Shown: positions 51,491 to 63,013 of the stretch, piece after piece | Position numbering within the stretch: the stretch's first letter is position 1 | Layout of the letters: the number at the start of each line of letters is the position of its first letter | Source of the DNA: Globodera rostochiensis | Taxonomy: Eukaryota; Nematoda; Chromadorea; Rhabditida; Heteroderidae | Length of the DNA stretch: 64,000 bases | NCBI GenBank assembly: GCA_018350325.1 | Contig: JAEVLN010000005.1 | Span: 1,932,142 to 1,996,141, forward strand | Reading direction: 5' to 3' | The notes under the pieces: model-generated | Seen by the model: the letters and a program-made list of their open reading frames with translations, nothing else | What the model was told of the DNA's origin: nothing | Database searches by the model: none | Made by a program: the position numbers and the translations under genes

Positions 51491-52024
51491 CCCAGACACC
51501 GAGCGATTTTGCCCATTTTTTAATCATTGGACAACTGAGTCCCCAGTCAAAAGACACTTCAGTCCCGGGCTCATAACTTGTTTCATAGTGGTTTCCGCAC
51601 AAAAATTTTTGCTGATTCACGCTCAGCGCGGCGAGCGGAGTCGATTGGTATATAATTCGACCGTTTTTGTTTTGGGCCCATATCAAGTAGAAATTACATT
51701 CGATTTTCCACACAATTTTTTGTTTTGTCGTAGGACTTTACTTTGAATTATTTTGGCAGCGAGGCTTAAGGCACGACAAGCATTTTTGTTTGCAAAATAA
51801 ACCCTGATTCCGTAAATTGTGATTTTTAGTATCAAAATACTGAAATCAAAGCAAAACCAAACTTCTCGGTTAACCGAATGTTCTAAAAGCATAATTATTT
51901 ATTATGAAATTAAATATTCATTGTTTAAATCCATAACAAATAGAAGAATTAAAGGTGGAAGTTAGTCCTCTAAAATTCACTCAATGAACAAATATTGCGG
52001 ACACAAATACTTCATTTCCCATTT

Positions 52025-52886
52025 CTACGAATTTTCTTCCAAAGTGCCTTGAACATCTTCGTCAGGTTGATAGGCCACGGGGCTGATTTGGAATCCGTAC
52101 ATCCTTAAAATAATCAGAATCATTAGGCGTGGTCTTGTTTTAAAGTGTAAGAGAATGGACTTGCCTCGGCACATACTGCGTGTTCGGGCGTTTGGGCTTC
52201 TGTTTCGGGTGGACGAAGAAGAACATGTGAGGGAAACCCGTACCTTAGTGGGATTTTCGAAAAGGAATAAAAGCAGTGAATTTGACTGACCAAAATAGGC
52301 GCCGTCGGTATGCCGATGCTTGGAGCGCGGCAAGTACACATCGCAGCAACGAGGACAATAAACGCGGACCATGCACTCGCCGACAACGTCCGAAAGACCT
52401 AAACGACCGAATTAATTCTGAACAAATAGCAGCGACAGTACCGATGGGCAGAACGGGCTGATTTTCGCAATGGACCCGTGGACATGTGCCGAACTCCTCG
52501 TTGTTCCACTTCTCCATCATTTGTTGGATGCCACGATTAGTGAGCACGTAACGCGCGTGGATCAGTCCGTAGAGCATCTGAAATTCCCATGTTTTTATGC
52601 ATTTCTCTTGCTCTTCTTGCCTCGGCCGATTGTTCGACTAAATCCGATTGACCCTCTTCGTAGTCGTCGTCCGGCTCCAAATCCAAAATCATGTCGAGTG
52701 CTTGTCGAAAGTGTGGCACTTGCTCGGAGAGGCCAGTCAAGTTGAAACGGTCCTGGATGTACTCCACGTCAACCTGCAAAAATCGGTATTTCGCGAAAAA
52801 TAATTAAAACAGACTTCACAAAAGAAGTCATTGCATCGCAGGTCACAAAACCACGAGATCCAGGAAAATCGTGAACTTCTGCTCAT
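52025..52886 (-). CDS. csnk2b: Casein kinase 2 regulatory (beta) subunit
   Basis: CK2 beta dimerises through a zinc finger and docks two catalytic alpha subunits. Exon 1 encodes [20 protein letters not shown] and FFCEV (family: SWISWFCGLRGNEFFCEV). Then come [39 protein letters not shown] and DLVEQSAE. A 43-bp intron (52578-52620) with a GC donor joins SAE to [20 protein letters not shown]. The zinc-finger halves [15 protein letters not shown] and [15 protein letters not shown] carry four cysteines. [25 protein letters not shown] and [16 protein letters not shown] follow. It stops at 52025-52027. About 215 residues is normal length. The acidic [11 protein letters not shown] loop is conserved. 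There are five exons. Without the GC intron the reading frame would insert 14 unrelated residues. Confidence 0.95.
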
Positions 52887-53224
52887 TTTAATTCAATCTA
52901 AACGGGAAGGCGCTCTGATCGCTCATGCTTGGTGAATTAGACGAATGGTGTGACGAGCTTGCTGTGGACTGAATTGTTGCTGTGTTGCTTTTGAAGATAG
53001 GCAATGGATGAATGAGCAAATCCATTTTCTTTTATACACTTTTCAATGGGCACTACCGTCCCGGCTACGGACGGATAACGGATATGGTTTTTTGAATCGT
53101 AACGGAGGATGACGGATATGAGCATAAATCCGCGGATATCCGTCACATCCGTTGTTTTTTACTGCTGAAGGGGATCATTAAAACGATTTTTAAGAGATTT
53201 TCAAGCGCAAATTTCAATTTGAAC

Positions 53225-53290
53225 ATGGGTTAGTGGTTAAACTCTTTTCGCGATGTTACTTTAGGTCGGGAGTTCTATACCCTCTCGCGG
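53225..53290 (+). repeat. tRNA-derived sequence (SINE-like)
   Basis: It has GGGTTAGTGGTTAAACTC as a box-A-like start and GAGTTCTATACCC as a box-B-like arm. A pyrimidine-rich tail follows. No proper acceptor stem was found. Confidence 0.4.
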
Positions 53291-54132
53291 CGATATCATC
53301 TTTTTTTGTTTGTTTTTATACTTTCTCTTCTTTTTAGTATTCGATAATTAGTTCATTTTATTATCGAAATCGAAATCGAAACGGAAGAGACTCTTCGAAA
53401 GTGGGGCAAAAATATGTTTTTTTTTTAAAATTCATTAATTTGTTCTTGAATTTTCAAAAATTTATTAAAAACAATAATATTAAATTAAATTGGATTGAGG
53501 GAATTTTAATTTCTTATGAGGCATTTGAAAATTTTCATCTGGGAACCCTTAAATTTTAGATGATTTTTCGATTGGGGTGGGGATGCCAACTCAACTGCGG
53601 TAGAATATGGCTACCGGCTCCAAAAATATGGCAAAAATAGGGTTTGGGCATCCCTGATTGGGCGGGGGGGGGGGTCGGCGGTGCCATAGGCGCCGCCGAG
53701 AAATTTTTTGAATCTTTGACTCAATCTGTTAAGAGATTTGCAACCAAAATTTAAAATATACGGTAACTTTTTGAAGCTTTTTGGGAATGAGGAAGCAAAA
53801 TTTTTTTGAAGATTTTTAAACTATTTGATAAATTTTTTAAACAATTAACATTCAAAAAATATATTTTGTGAAATTCCTAAGCTTTTCTTAAAAAAATAAG
53901 TTTAAATTTCTTAATATTTCCCTTTTTCTGCCCGCGCTTTATTGTTTATCGCCGGGGTTCTTTCCAGTGTTTTGCTGTTCCAGCTTGGCCTGTTCTGTTC
54001 TGTTCTGTTCTAAGATTTTAGAACAGCACAGGAACAGGAACAGATTCAAAATCCTTGGAACAGGAACAGAACAGGCCAAGCTAGAACAGGGTAAAAATTG
54101 AAGAATTGATAATATATTTGAAATTTTCTAAT

Positions 54133-54215
54133 AAATCTTTATGGTCTCACGTGGCGCAGTGGTGAAACTGACTGACGCGATTCGATTTTGTCTAAAGTTC
54201 AACTTTCCCCAGTGA
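54133..54215 (+). repeat. tRNA-derived sequence inside the hAT-like element
   Basis: TGGCGCAGTGGTGAAACTGA is a good box A and AGTTCAACTTTCC a weak box B about 40 bp later. It is followed by an AT-rich tail. Probably a SINE head. Confidence 0.45.
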
Positions 54216-54245
54216 AAATCTTTTTTATTCTTTTTATTTTATTCT

Positions 54246-54320
54246 CTTTTGTGGTGTAATGGTGAGTGATGTGTGATTCCTGGGGCAGCGGGTTCGAACC
54301 CCCGAATGTGTAAATGATTT
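54246..54320 (+). repeat. tRNA-derived sequence inside the hAT-like element
   Basis: TGGTGTAATGGTGAGTG is box-A-like, and GGGTTCGAACCCCC is a near-perfect box B and T arm. It abuts the previous tRNA-like piece in the same orientation. An acceptor stem is not apparent. Confidence 0.5.
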
Positions 54321-55620
54321 GTCCCCTCTTTTTATAACTCTTTTGATGGTAAAGGAAACAATTTTTAAAAATATTTCAGTTTTAATATTTTTTGAAGGGA
54401 TAAAAATATAAAATTTTTTTATTTGTTTCATTAAATTTAATCATAAGGGGGAACCCATTTGTTTTCTAATTTTTAAACCCAATTTTTTAACAATTCCATC
54501 AAAATCTTCAAAAAATTCCCCGCACCCCTCCCATTTCTAAAAAGCTTCAAAAAATGCTTGCAAATCCCTTAACAAATTGGATCAAAAATTCAAAATTTTT
54601 TCGGCGGCGCCTATCGGCACCGCTGACTCCCCCCTGCTGAAGTAAAGCAGAATTTTCTAAAAAAATATTTATTTTCAACTAGGGTTGCTCCCCGAGCCCC
54701 AAAATAAGAAAACACAAGTCTCAAAAAAGTATATAATTTTTTCACTAGAGTTGCTCCCCATTCTCAAAATTGGGTTGTCCCGGACCCCCGACATGGCCAA
54801 CCCCCCCAACCTTCCCTGACATACCATTTTCCCACCCCCAAGGGTTCGGGAGCAAACCTATTTTGAATCTAAATTAAGAAATGTTGGTAAAAGTCTCGGA
54901 TTTTTGAGTCAATTCTCGAATCTCGGGGTCAAGTCTCGGTAAATTTAGGTCTCGAGCATCACTAATGAACACTTTGTTCAATGAATCAACGATTAAAATT
55001 TCAGACTGGATTTCACTCGGAAAATTTTAAATTTGGAACAGTCTAAGAACAGTTTACTCTGTTCTGTTCCTGTTCTGTTCTCGAGGTCGGAACAGAACAG
55101 ATAGGCTGTTCTAAAATTTGAGAACAGAACAGGAACAGGTTCAAAATTGTTGGAACAGCAAAACACTGGTTCTTTCCCAATGATTTTTGGCAAAATTAGT
55201 GTAAAGGGTAAAGAAAATGTCAATAAGATGGAGGGGGTTTGAACCTCCAACGAATTTTCGGTGACGGGAACACAGACCAATAACCCAACGATAACAATTG
55301 CCTTGCACACAAAAAATGTGGTAAAGTGTTTCGAAAAATACAAAATTTCATTGATACAATTTCTCTTTCGACAAAATTTCGAAGAATTTTCTCTTTCGAT
55401 TTTCGTAAGAAAATCGGTAGAAAAACCTCGAAATTATCGAAATCGAAAGGTTTCGACGCAGCCCTGCCCCCCCCCCCCAGCAGTAAAGCAGAATTTCAAA
55501 AATTTTGAAATAAAACCCAAAAATGCACCCCTAAAAATTGAATGCTTAACAAACAATCAAAAATTCAATCTTTTTTATTCTTCAACGACTATAAAGACAT
55601 TTGAGCGAAAAACAAAAGAA

Positions 55621-56437
55621 TTAGGACAATCGCAGAATTTCGCGCAACTCTCTTCTGCTGTCTCGGTCACACAAATTCCAAGCAGTGACCAGACCCAACC
55701 CGGCCACAGCGCCAATTCCGCCGGCTCGCAACCCATGGGGCAATCCGCGGTAAAGCCCACCAGCGACGGGCCCAGCAATGAACGAATTAAGCAAATCGTC
55801 TGCTCGCGACAACTTCAACCCCAACTCAGTAAGGGAATAGAGAAACATTGCCGTTCCGGCAGTTTGAGCATATCCACTTCCATGTTTTGTCGCCGCATTC
55901 AGCACCCGAGTGTACCACGGGTTCCAAGCCTAAAATCAGCTTTGGAGTTATTTTCCAAATGAACTCTGACCAAAGCTTTGTTTTGCGGATTTCCAAACTC
56001 GCCGAGCATTCCACGCACACTGCCAACACCAAATCCACCAATAACGGAACACCCGATGTATCCGAGGGCAAACTCAAACTTTCCGCGACCAGCCTCGTAA
56101 CCCTCGGGCATGATGATCTGAGGCTGACTCTCCCGAAAGATAGACGGATCCATCTGAGCTAACAATCTCGATAAAGAAAACATCCAAAATTCCTTGCCTG
56201 TAAGTATGGGTTGATTTGCGCTTTAAGCGGAACTCCAGCTTGTTTAAGCTGGTCAAGCGCAAAAAATGGCATCGCATCGCGACCGGAAATTCCAGAACTT
56301 TCTACAGCCGATGTTGACTCCACTTTGTCGGATTGATCGCCTCTGATCAACCGAAGATGGGAATCGTCATGCCCTGTCTTCTCTTTTGGCTCATCAGCAG
56401 GAACCGTCGTTGGAGTCGATGAACCCCAAAGCATCAT
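55621..56437 (-). CDS. timm23: Tim23, mitochondrial inner-membrane import channel subunit
   Basis: Tim23 is a core subunit of the presequence translocase. From MMLWGSSTPTTVPADEPK the protein has an acidic intermembrane-space region, then FFALDQLKQAGVPLKAQINP YLQ before an intron. The membrane domain has IIMPEGYEAGRGKFEFALGY and IGCSVIGGFGVGSVRGMLGE. A 37-bp intron joins KALVR to AWNPWYTRVLNAATKHGSG. Then come YAQTAGTAMFLYSLTELGLK, DDLLNSFIAGPVAGGLYRG and GLRAGGIGAVAGLGLVTAW. It stops at 55621-55623. The Gly-rich helices and TRVLNAATKHGSGYA text match nematode and animal Tim23. The start used is the first of two adjacent ATGs. Length (about 240) is normal. Confidence 0.93.
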
Positions 56438-56661
56438 TTTCTGTTTTTTAGTCTAGAAAGTATTAATTAAATAACCGAATCATTTCTTAAACAAGTTTGA
56501 TCGAAATTTGGAGTATCTATTGAAAACCCATTTTTAAAATAAAATATTACATTCGAAATTTATACAAATTGCAAAAGGATAAAGTATATGAAGGTATAAA
56601 CCATTTAATCTTAAAATTGAGTCCGCACATTCTAGATTGCAAAGTGATGAAAATCCACAAT

Positions 56662-57712
<1,051 letters not shown>

Positions 57713-57829
57713 TATCAGAAGTTAAAACAGCAATTGTTTAATCTAAGTGCCAAATGAGCTGAAGCAGAAATAACGCTTAAATCAATAGTTTTGAGTGCTG
57801 TACGTGCGCATCAAAACAGAAAACAACAA

Positions 57830-58030
57830 AAATTTCGAAAATTCAAATTTTTCCAAAAATTATTTTAGCCTCAAAATTTCAAAAAGCACAAATCACGAAA
57901 AAGCAATCGAATTCACGTGTTTGAATGATTTTGAGGCCAATATAATTTTCGAAAAATTGTTCGAATTCGGGTCTGGGGTTCGGAATTGGTCGAAACTAAT
58001 GTCAGATTCGGATTCTAGAAGCGGCTTCTA
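57830..58030. repeat. Partial copy of the Mutator-like fold-back family
   Basis: The text ttttagcctcaaaatttcaa, then gattttgaggcc and ttgttcgaattcgggtctgg follows the same order as the core of 49869-50315. The outer terminal repeats are missing. Confidence 0.75.
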
Positions 58031-58278
58031 CGCCCTCAAATTCTAGAGAAATGTTATTTTCGAAATAGCGAGGGAAGGGGGAACTATACTGATGACTCCG
58101 TTTTTGCAACAAACCACAATCCGTCACAACGCAACAAATATGAATAACAATGTGATTGATGGACTGTGGTTGTTCGAAAGGAGAAAACTTTTGATATGAA
58201 GGATTGAAAAAGGCGCATCTCCTTTCCTCGGATTTGTCACATTGGCCAATCACCGGAAGTCGCTGCTTTTCCCATTCC

Positions 58279-58749
58279 CAGTGGCGTAGCCAGGGGGGTG
58301 GGGGGAATTTCCCCCCCCCCCCCCCGAAATGAAATTTGAAGAAAAAAAACAAGAGGGGGGACCCTTTTGTTTTTCACTTCTACAATTTTTAAAACAATTT
58401 TCTTAACAAATGCCATCAAACCAAAAAATTTTCTCGGCGGCGCCTATCGGCACCGCCGACCCCTCCCATTCCTAAAAAATTTCAAAAAAGAGCCGATTTT
58501 TTAAATTTTTTAGTTGAAAATGCTTAACAAATCGAGTCAAAAATTCAATTAACTCGGCGGCGCCTATTGGCACCGCCGACTCCTTCCGTAAAAATTCGCA
58601 AAAAAATTTGCATTTTTTCAAAAATGCACCCCCTAAAATCGAACTTTTTTTGGAAAAATTGCTTAACAAAAATGCAATAAAAAGGAAAAAATACACCCCT
58701 AAGAATCGAGTTCCCCCCCCCCCGAAAATTTTTCCTGGCTACGCCCCTG
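58279..58749. mobile_element. 471-bp hAT-like MITE (CAGTGGCGTAGCCAGG ends)
   Basis: It starts CAGTGGCGTAGCCAGG and ends CCTGGCTACGCCCCTG. The 8-bp word gcttttcc follows the right end (58750-58757) and occurs six bases before the left end (58265-58272), a slightly displaced target duplication. The inside holds two GC-palindrome copies (58435-58460 and 58555-58580) and poly-C runs. It is related to 533-737. Confidence 0.8.
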
Positions 58750-58999
58750 GCTTTTCCTCACATGTAGGCGAGAAACTTTTGTTGAAACTCCTCTGGGGCG
58801 AGGAACCGAACAAGCCCTCTATCTTAACCAATTAACCCCGGACCCGAATTCGAACAATGTTTCAAAAAATCATAATTTTCCAAAAAGTGCCACGACCCGT
58901 AAGCCGGAACAAGTTTTAAAAATCGCTCGGGGTATATAAAAATATTTTTGAGCAGACATTTTTTTAAGATAATTTATCCTATTAGCATACGTCCCTATC

Positions 59000-60660
59000 T
59001 TTCTAACGGCAAGTTGAAAAGTATAAAAGAACTGAAAAGTCTTCGATCTATGCCATCCAATTCATTTCTGTCCTCTTCCACGCATTCAATCCAGTGCTGA
59101 ATCGTTTCTGTGCTTCCTGTCCAACATAGCCCACAATCTCTCCAAACGCTCATTGAAAATTTTGGTTGGACGCACATCCAAACTGTTCATTTTGCGCAAA
59201 ACGAGTGCAAAACTGCCCATTTGTCTGGCACACTCCAACAACCTCTGAATTTAAAGAATATTTACCGGTAAAGTACCCAATCAACTAAACCCGTCCATCT
59301 TCGCGCAGCTCATTGAACAGATGGGAATTGTTGGTGAGAAGTGACTTGTTGAATTTGTCGATGATCTTCAATCCGAGACTCGTTCAGCGTCACAGTCCTA
59401 CACCTTTCACAGCTCACCTGGTCTCCGCGTTGCTCATATTCAATGAGCAGAAGTTGCTGATCCAGCCAACGGACCCAAAATACGACAAACTCGGAAAATC
59501 GCTGTCGGCGCTCAGCCAAAGCACCGAAATCGGCGGAGACTTTCCTAAGAACCGCTTCTTCTACATAGCCATCCTCCTCCGGCTCCATTCCCCCTGTTTC
59601 ATGTTGGTGCAGAAGAAAACGGAAAGCGATCTCAGTCTCGGACGACAATTCCACACATTTTTCTGAATTATGGAACATAGCTTGACGGATCAGGAGTGAT
59701 CAGATACATTCATTAAACACCCAATCTAACCAATGCTTTTCTGGTGCTCTTTGATAGATTTTATTCGATCTTTGATATGGTCGCCGTTCAGAAGCAGCGT
59801 TTGGCTCTTTGCGCGACTGTCACAATCATACAGCATCAGTATCAGCGCGTTACATTCTTTGTGGAACTGTGTGAACAAAGAACAAATTCAGGCAGATGAA
59901 TGTATAAAGGATTTTATTGTTTAAATCTGCACGGCTCACTTCTCCGATAGCCTCTTTGAAGCGGCGTGCGTTGTCAAGTCGGAGCTTATGCCAGTTCAGT
60001 CCGGTCCTGAGTCGGTGAATTCGGCTTTCAACTACGTGTACGAATTGGCCAAGTTCGATGTGCTCATTTGATTTTCCGGAGAAGCCGAGTGCTTGCCTCT
60101 TCCGCTCCAACTGCTCAATGTCCCCCCTGACATTTGCAAACTCATTCAGAACTCTCTGAAATTTTTTGGAGGATTTTGGATTGGAATTTATGAATGCCTC
60201 CGTTTCTTCAGTCAGTCTGAGCCTTTCTGCTTCAATCCAATCCAAAAAAAAGATTTCCCCGTTAAAAGTCGTCCAAAGTTTCTTCCACTGCCCATTCAGC
60301 GCCAAAAGTTGTTTTTCTCCGTGCTCTTCCAGCCAATCAACGAGCAGCAGAACGGACGCCTTCAGACGTGTCACAGTGCCCGCGAATTCATCGCTTCGCT
60401 TCTGCAAAAGCGAAAATGTTCGAACTTTCCAAGAAGTGACTTTCAAATGCCCACACCTCCATCGGCCAATGGCCGCTTCGTTCGATGATTGACCCAACGC
60501 TTGAGCTGCCCACAAACGCAAATTCGCCCTCTGCGTGGGTTTTGCCGTGCGCCCTCCCAACCGAAAGTTGTGAGGGCATTGACGAAGGCGTCACGGCGAA
60601 GGCAGAAACATCAGAGACAAAAGAATGCCTTTGCTGTTGAGCGATGGCTATAAACATTTA
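59000..60660 (-). CDS. Spectrin-repeat-like protein, partial model
   Basis: I do not recognise the exact gene. In gene sense, 60560-59950 encodes a long helical segment: FAGTVTRLKASVLLLVDWLE, LLALNGQWKKLWTTFNGEI and VRGDIEQLERKRQALGF. Then SRIHRLRTGLNWHKLRLDNA follows, with the heptad and Trp pattern of spectrin repeats. Further exons are at 59860-59740 (SLLLNGDHIKDRIKS-like text) and 59680-59310 (VSADFGALAERRQRFSEFVV, FWVRWLDQQLLLIEYEQRGD). A last piece near 59240-59100 has RLLECARQMGSFALVLRKMN. Candidates are nesprin, dystrophin or spectraplakin relatives. Exon joins and both ends are unresolved. Confidence 0.45.
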
Positions 60661-60716
60661 TTTCGTTAGAAGAAATATCGGTGTTTGTCTAATTCTTATG
60701 GACGCTGAAATAAAAG

Positions 60717-61984
60717 TTAAGATTCAGAAAAATTCAAGGTTTTGATGATAAAATTTCCCCCTTTTTGGGACCAACGAAAGAAAGGGTTTTCCCTCCCATT
60801 CTGATTTCTGCCACCATTCTCTCCGCCGATCAAAGATATTCTCTGCAAAGTGCGCCCAAAGTTTGACAACGCTTCCGTTGGTCTGTTCCCCTTGCTTCGG
60901 CGTTTTTCCTCGTCAAGTTGTCCCATTTCTTCAACAGCAACAGCAGTTACCGATACCGTGTCCAGGTCGTGTTCTACCAGTTCGATAAGCATTGTGCGAT
61001 CTGGAACGTTGAGAAGTAACGGAATTCCGAGGAAGTCAGTCAAAACTGTCGAACCTTTTCTCAGCAGTCGCAAAAGAGACGCCGCCGAAACATTTGCGGA
61101 AGAACTTCCCATGGACAACGAATAGTTCGGGTTGGCGGCAAAAAACACTGAGAATGCCTAAAAAGAATGGGCTGAGTTAAACTTCTGCTAACATCTCGCA
61201 TTTCAAATCAATGCCGGCGTCCAGAATCAAGGGCGGAGCCAGGGGGGGGGGGGGCTCTCCCCAAAAACTCCATCTTCTTACCTTCTTCGCGTCAGCCCAC
61301 TTCCCCGTTAGTGTCCCTCTTCCGCCTTCGTGCGCATCGTCGACGTTGTTGTTCAAGTCGGTCAGCAATGATTTACGCTGTTGTTTGCTTTCTGCTGCCT
61401 TTTTGCTCCAAATTGACTGCAAGTCGAACAGACTCGCCAGCCCGATGTAATTCATAAGTTTGGAGCGAGGGCAAACGCTCACCTTGGAAACGTAATAATT
61501 ATTTGCAAGTCGAAAAATAAACCTGAAATTAAAAACATGACATCATTTAAATTTACCTTAAAGTCGTATTTATCATGCAAAATTACGTCCAACGCAACAC
61601 GCTGTTGCAAAAGTCTGTCCTGCTCCAAAAGAACGCATTGCCGAATTTTATATGCCAAAGCGCTTTGGCAAGCTCGAAGAACAATTCGTAATGCCTAAAA
61701 AAGGTTTTGACGTTTCAGAAGTGTTATGTGTAATTAAAGAAGACAAAACGCACTTTTATGGGCACTTTGGGCGCGTCGAGGAGCACAGTGATCTGCTGAT
61801 CCACAGTCAAAACATTGTTATCAGAAGCGTCCACCCGCTCAGTGGAACTTCTGCTGCACTCCTCGGCATATTTAGTAAATTCGCGAGAACAAAAGACGAG
61901 CAGGGAACAAATTTGGTTGTATAAGGAAGCTGTGCCATCTGTCGTAAAATAAACATTTACGAAAAGACTAAAACACTCGCACAT
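60717..61984 (-). CDS. Unrecognised protein with regular introns
   Basis: Exons in gene sense: near 61980-61730 (LYNQICSLLVFCSREFTKYA, or alternative-frame text); 61660-61565 (RIVLRACQSALAYKIRQC with LDVILHDKYDFK, then a gtaaat donor); 61480-61280 (LMNYIGLASLFDLQSIWSKK, ending ADAKK|gtaaga); and 61160-60717 (FFAANPNYSLSMGSSSANVS, LLNVPDRTMLIELVEHDLDT, stop at 60717). Splice sites are canonical and codon use looks coding. I cannot name a family. It could be an independent gene or part of a larger transcript. The 61280-61160 intron contains a remnant of the hAT TIR (ggcggagccagggggggg, about 61229). Confidence 0.4.
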
Positions 61985-62445
61985 TGCGTCACAGCAGAAC
62001 TGTTGTTACGCAGAAATTCCCGGAAACAGCCCTGCCCGATCACCAAAAAGATCAGATTTTCGCGTGGCAAATCTTAAACAAATGAGTTTCTATCCGCAGA
62101 ACGTGCATTTGTTTAACAAAAACAACACACACCGGTAATGAGCAAACTGCTGCGATTTTGGTGAATGTCACCGGTTGCACTCTGTGACTGTAAAATGGAA
62201 AACGACGCGCGTTTTGAACTGTTCTTTCGATGTGTAAACATTTGCTAATTGAAAGTTGAGATCATTTGGGTAAGCAAATCGTTTGGAGAGAGCGAATTGT
62301 AATGAGTTTGACAAATGCGAATTGTGGTGGATTGATGAGAGTGATAAATCCCGTTGAATGGCTGAGCTGCAAATCCTGTTCGATTACTACTGGTGGCGGG
62401 TGAAAGGAGGGCAAAGGATGAAACAAACGCTGCTGCAATCAGCAC

Positions 62446-63013
62446 TAAACAAATTCCTTCACAAAGTCGTCGCTGTCAGCGCACAGCCAGTACCAGGGTG
62501 GCCAATATATTGTAACTACATATCAGTTTAAGGGTTGTATTTCATAACCAAATTTTGAGGAAATTCCGCTAGTGACCCACGGCTGTCGGCGGTGCCGACA
62601 GTCGCCGCCGAGAAAATTTGAATTTTTGGCTGTATTTGCTTAAAAAGATAGCCCAAAAACTACATCGCCGCGGAGGGCGAAGAAATGACCAGAAAAATTA
62701 TAATCAAATTTTGAACGAGAAAAACTTTCAGGCGTATAAAGCGTTTACTCGCCAGCAGCCCTGGCAAGTACTTGCTGGATTACCAAGATTCATTAACAAA
62801 TAAAATTAGCCAGTGCTCTCAAATCAGGGGCCTTAGTAAGCCCAGCATTTAGGAGAGACGAAAAATATGCAAAAGAGTGGCTCGATGCTCCGAAACTTTT
62901 GAGTAGAAAAAATACTAAATAGTCAATTTTATCGGCCACGCGATATGCCATTGTTATTGATCGATCACAAATGCGTGTCTGAGGTGTATGGGTAGAGTAT
63001 CACGCAGTGACTG
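62446..63013. other. Region without a supported gene
   Basis: It contains a GC-palindrome copy (62586-62611) and AT-rich sequence. No gene is seen. Confidence 0.5.

Larger units (their letters stand above)
48610..52024. other. Repeat-rich intergenic region
   Basis: No gene can be supported. It includes a fold-back element (49869-50315), GC-palindrome copies (49837-49860 and 50783-50806), a tRNA-like repeat (50518-50585) and a 28-bp tandem (50412-50465). It also has GGGATCCCG-type repeats (50960-51225) and clustered CAGTGTCGAAATC repeats (51365-51490). The sequence cagtcaaaagacacttcagt occurs at about 49481 and again at about 51546. Confidence 0.6.
53965..55168. mobile_element. 1.2-kb non-autonomous hAT-like element with nested repeats
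   Basis: The ends are CAGTGTTTTGCTGTTCC and GGAACAGCAAAACACTG, perfect inverted repeats. An 8-bp duplication gttctttc flanks it exactly (53957-53964 and 55169-55176). Subterminal zones on both sides are packed with GAACAG/CTGTTC words, as expected of transposase-binding repeats. The interior holds two tRNA-like pieces (54133-54215 and 54246-54320) and a GC-palindrome copy. I found no transposase frame. Confidence 0.92.
52887..55620. other. Repeat-rich intergenic region upstream of CK2 beta
   Basis: No gene is seen. It is dominated by the hAT-like element at 53965-55168, tRNA-like pieces and GC-palindrome copies (53675-53700 and 54602-54624). At 55240-55300 a GGTTCAAACCCCC box-B-like motif appears on the minus strand. 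Between 52990 and 53160 are several ATCCG/CGGAT words (for example cggatatccg). Confidence 0.55.
57713..58990. other. Repeat-rich intergenic region
   Basis: It contains a partial copy of the fold-back family (57830-58030), a hAT-like element (58279-58749) and a further arm fragment (about 58835-58870). No exon is visible. Confidence 0.55.

Noticed and set aside
62245..62445. Short minus-strand frame with a signal-peptide-like start (MLIAAAFVSSFALLS)
   Set aside because: Only 66 codons, no family recognised, and no clear splice link to neighbours.
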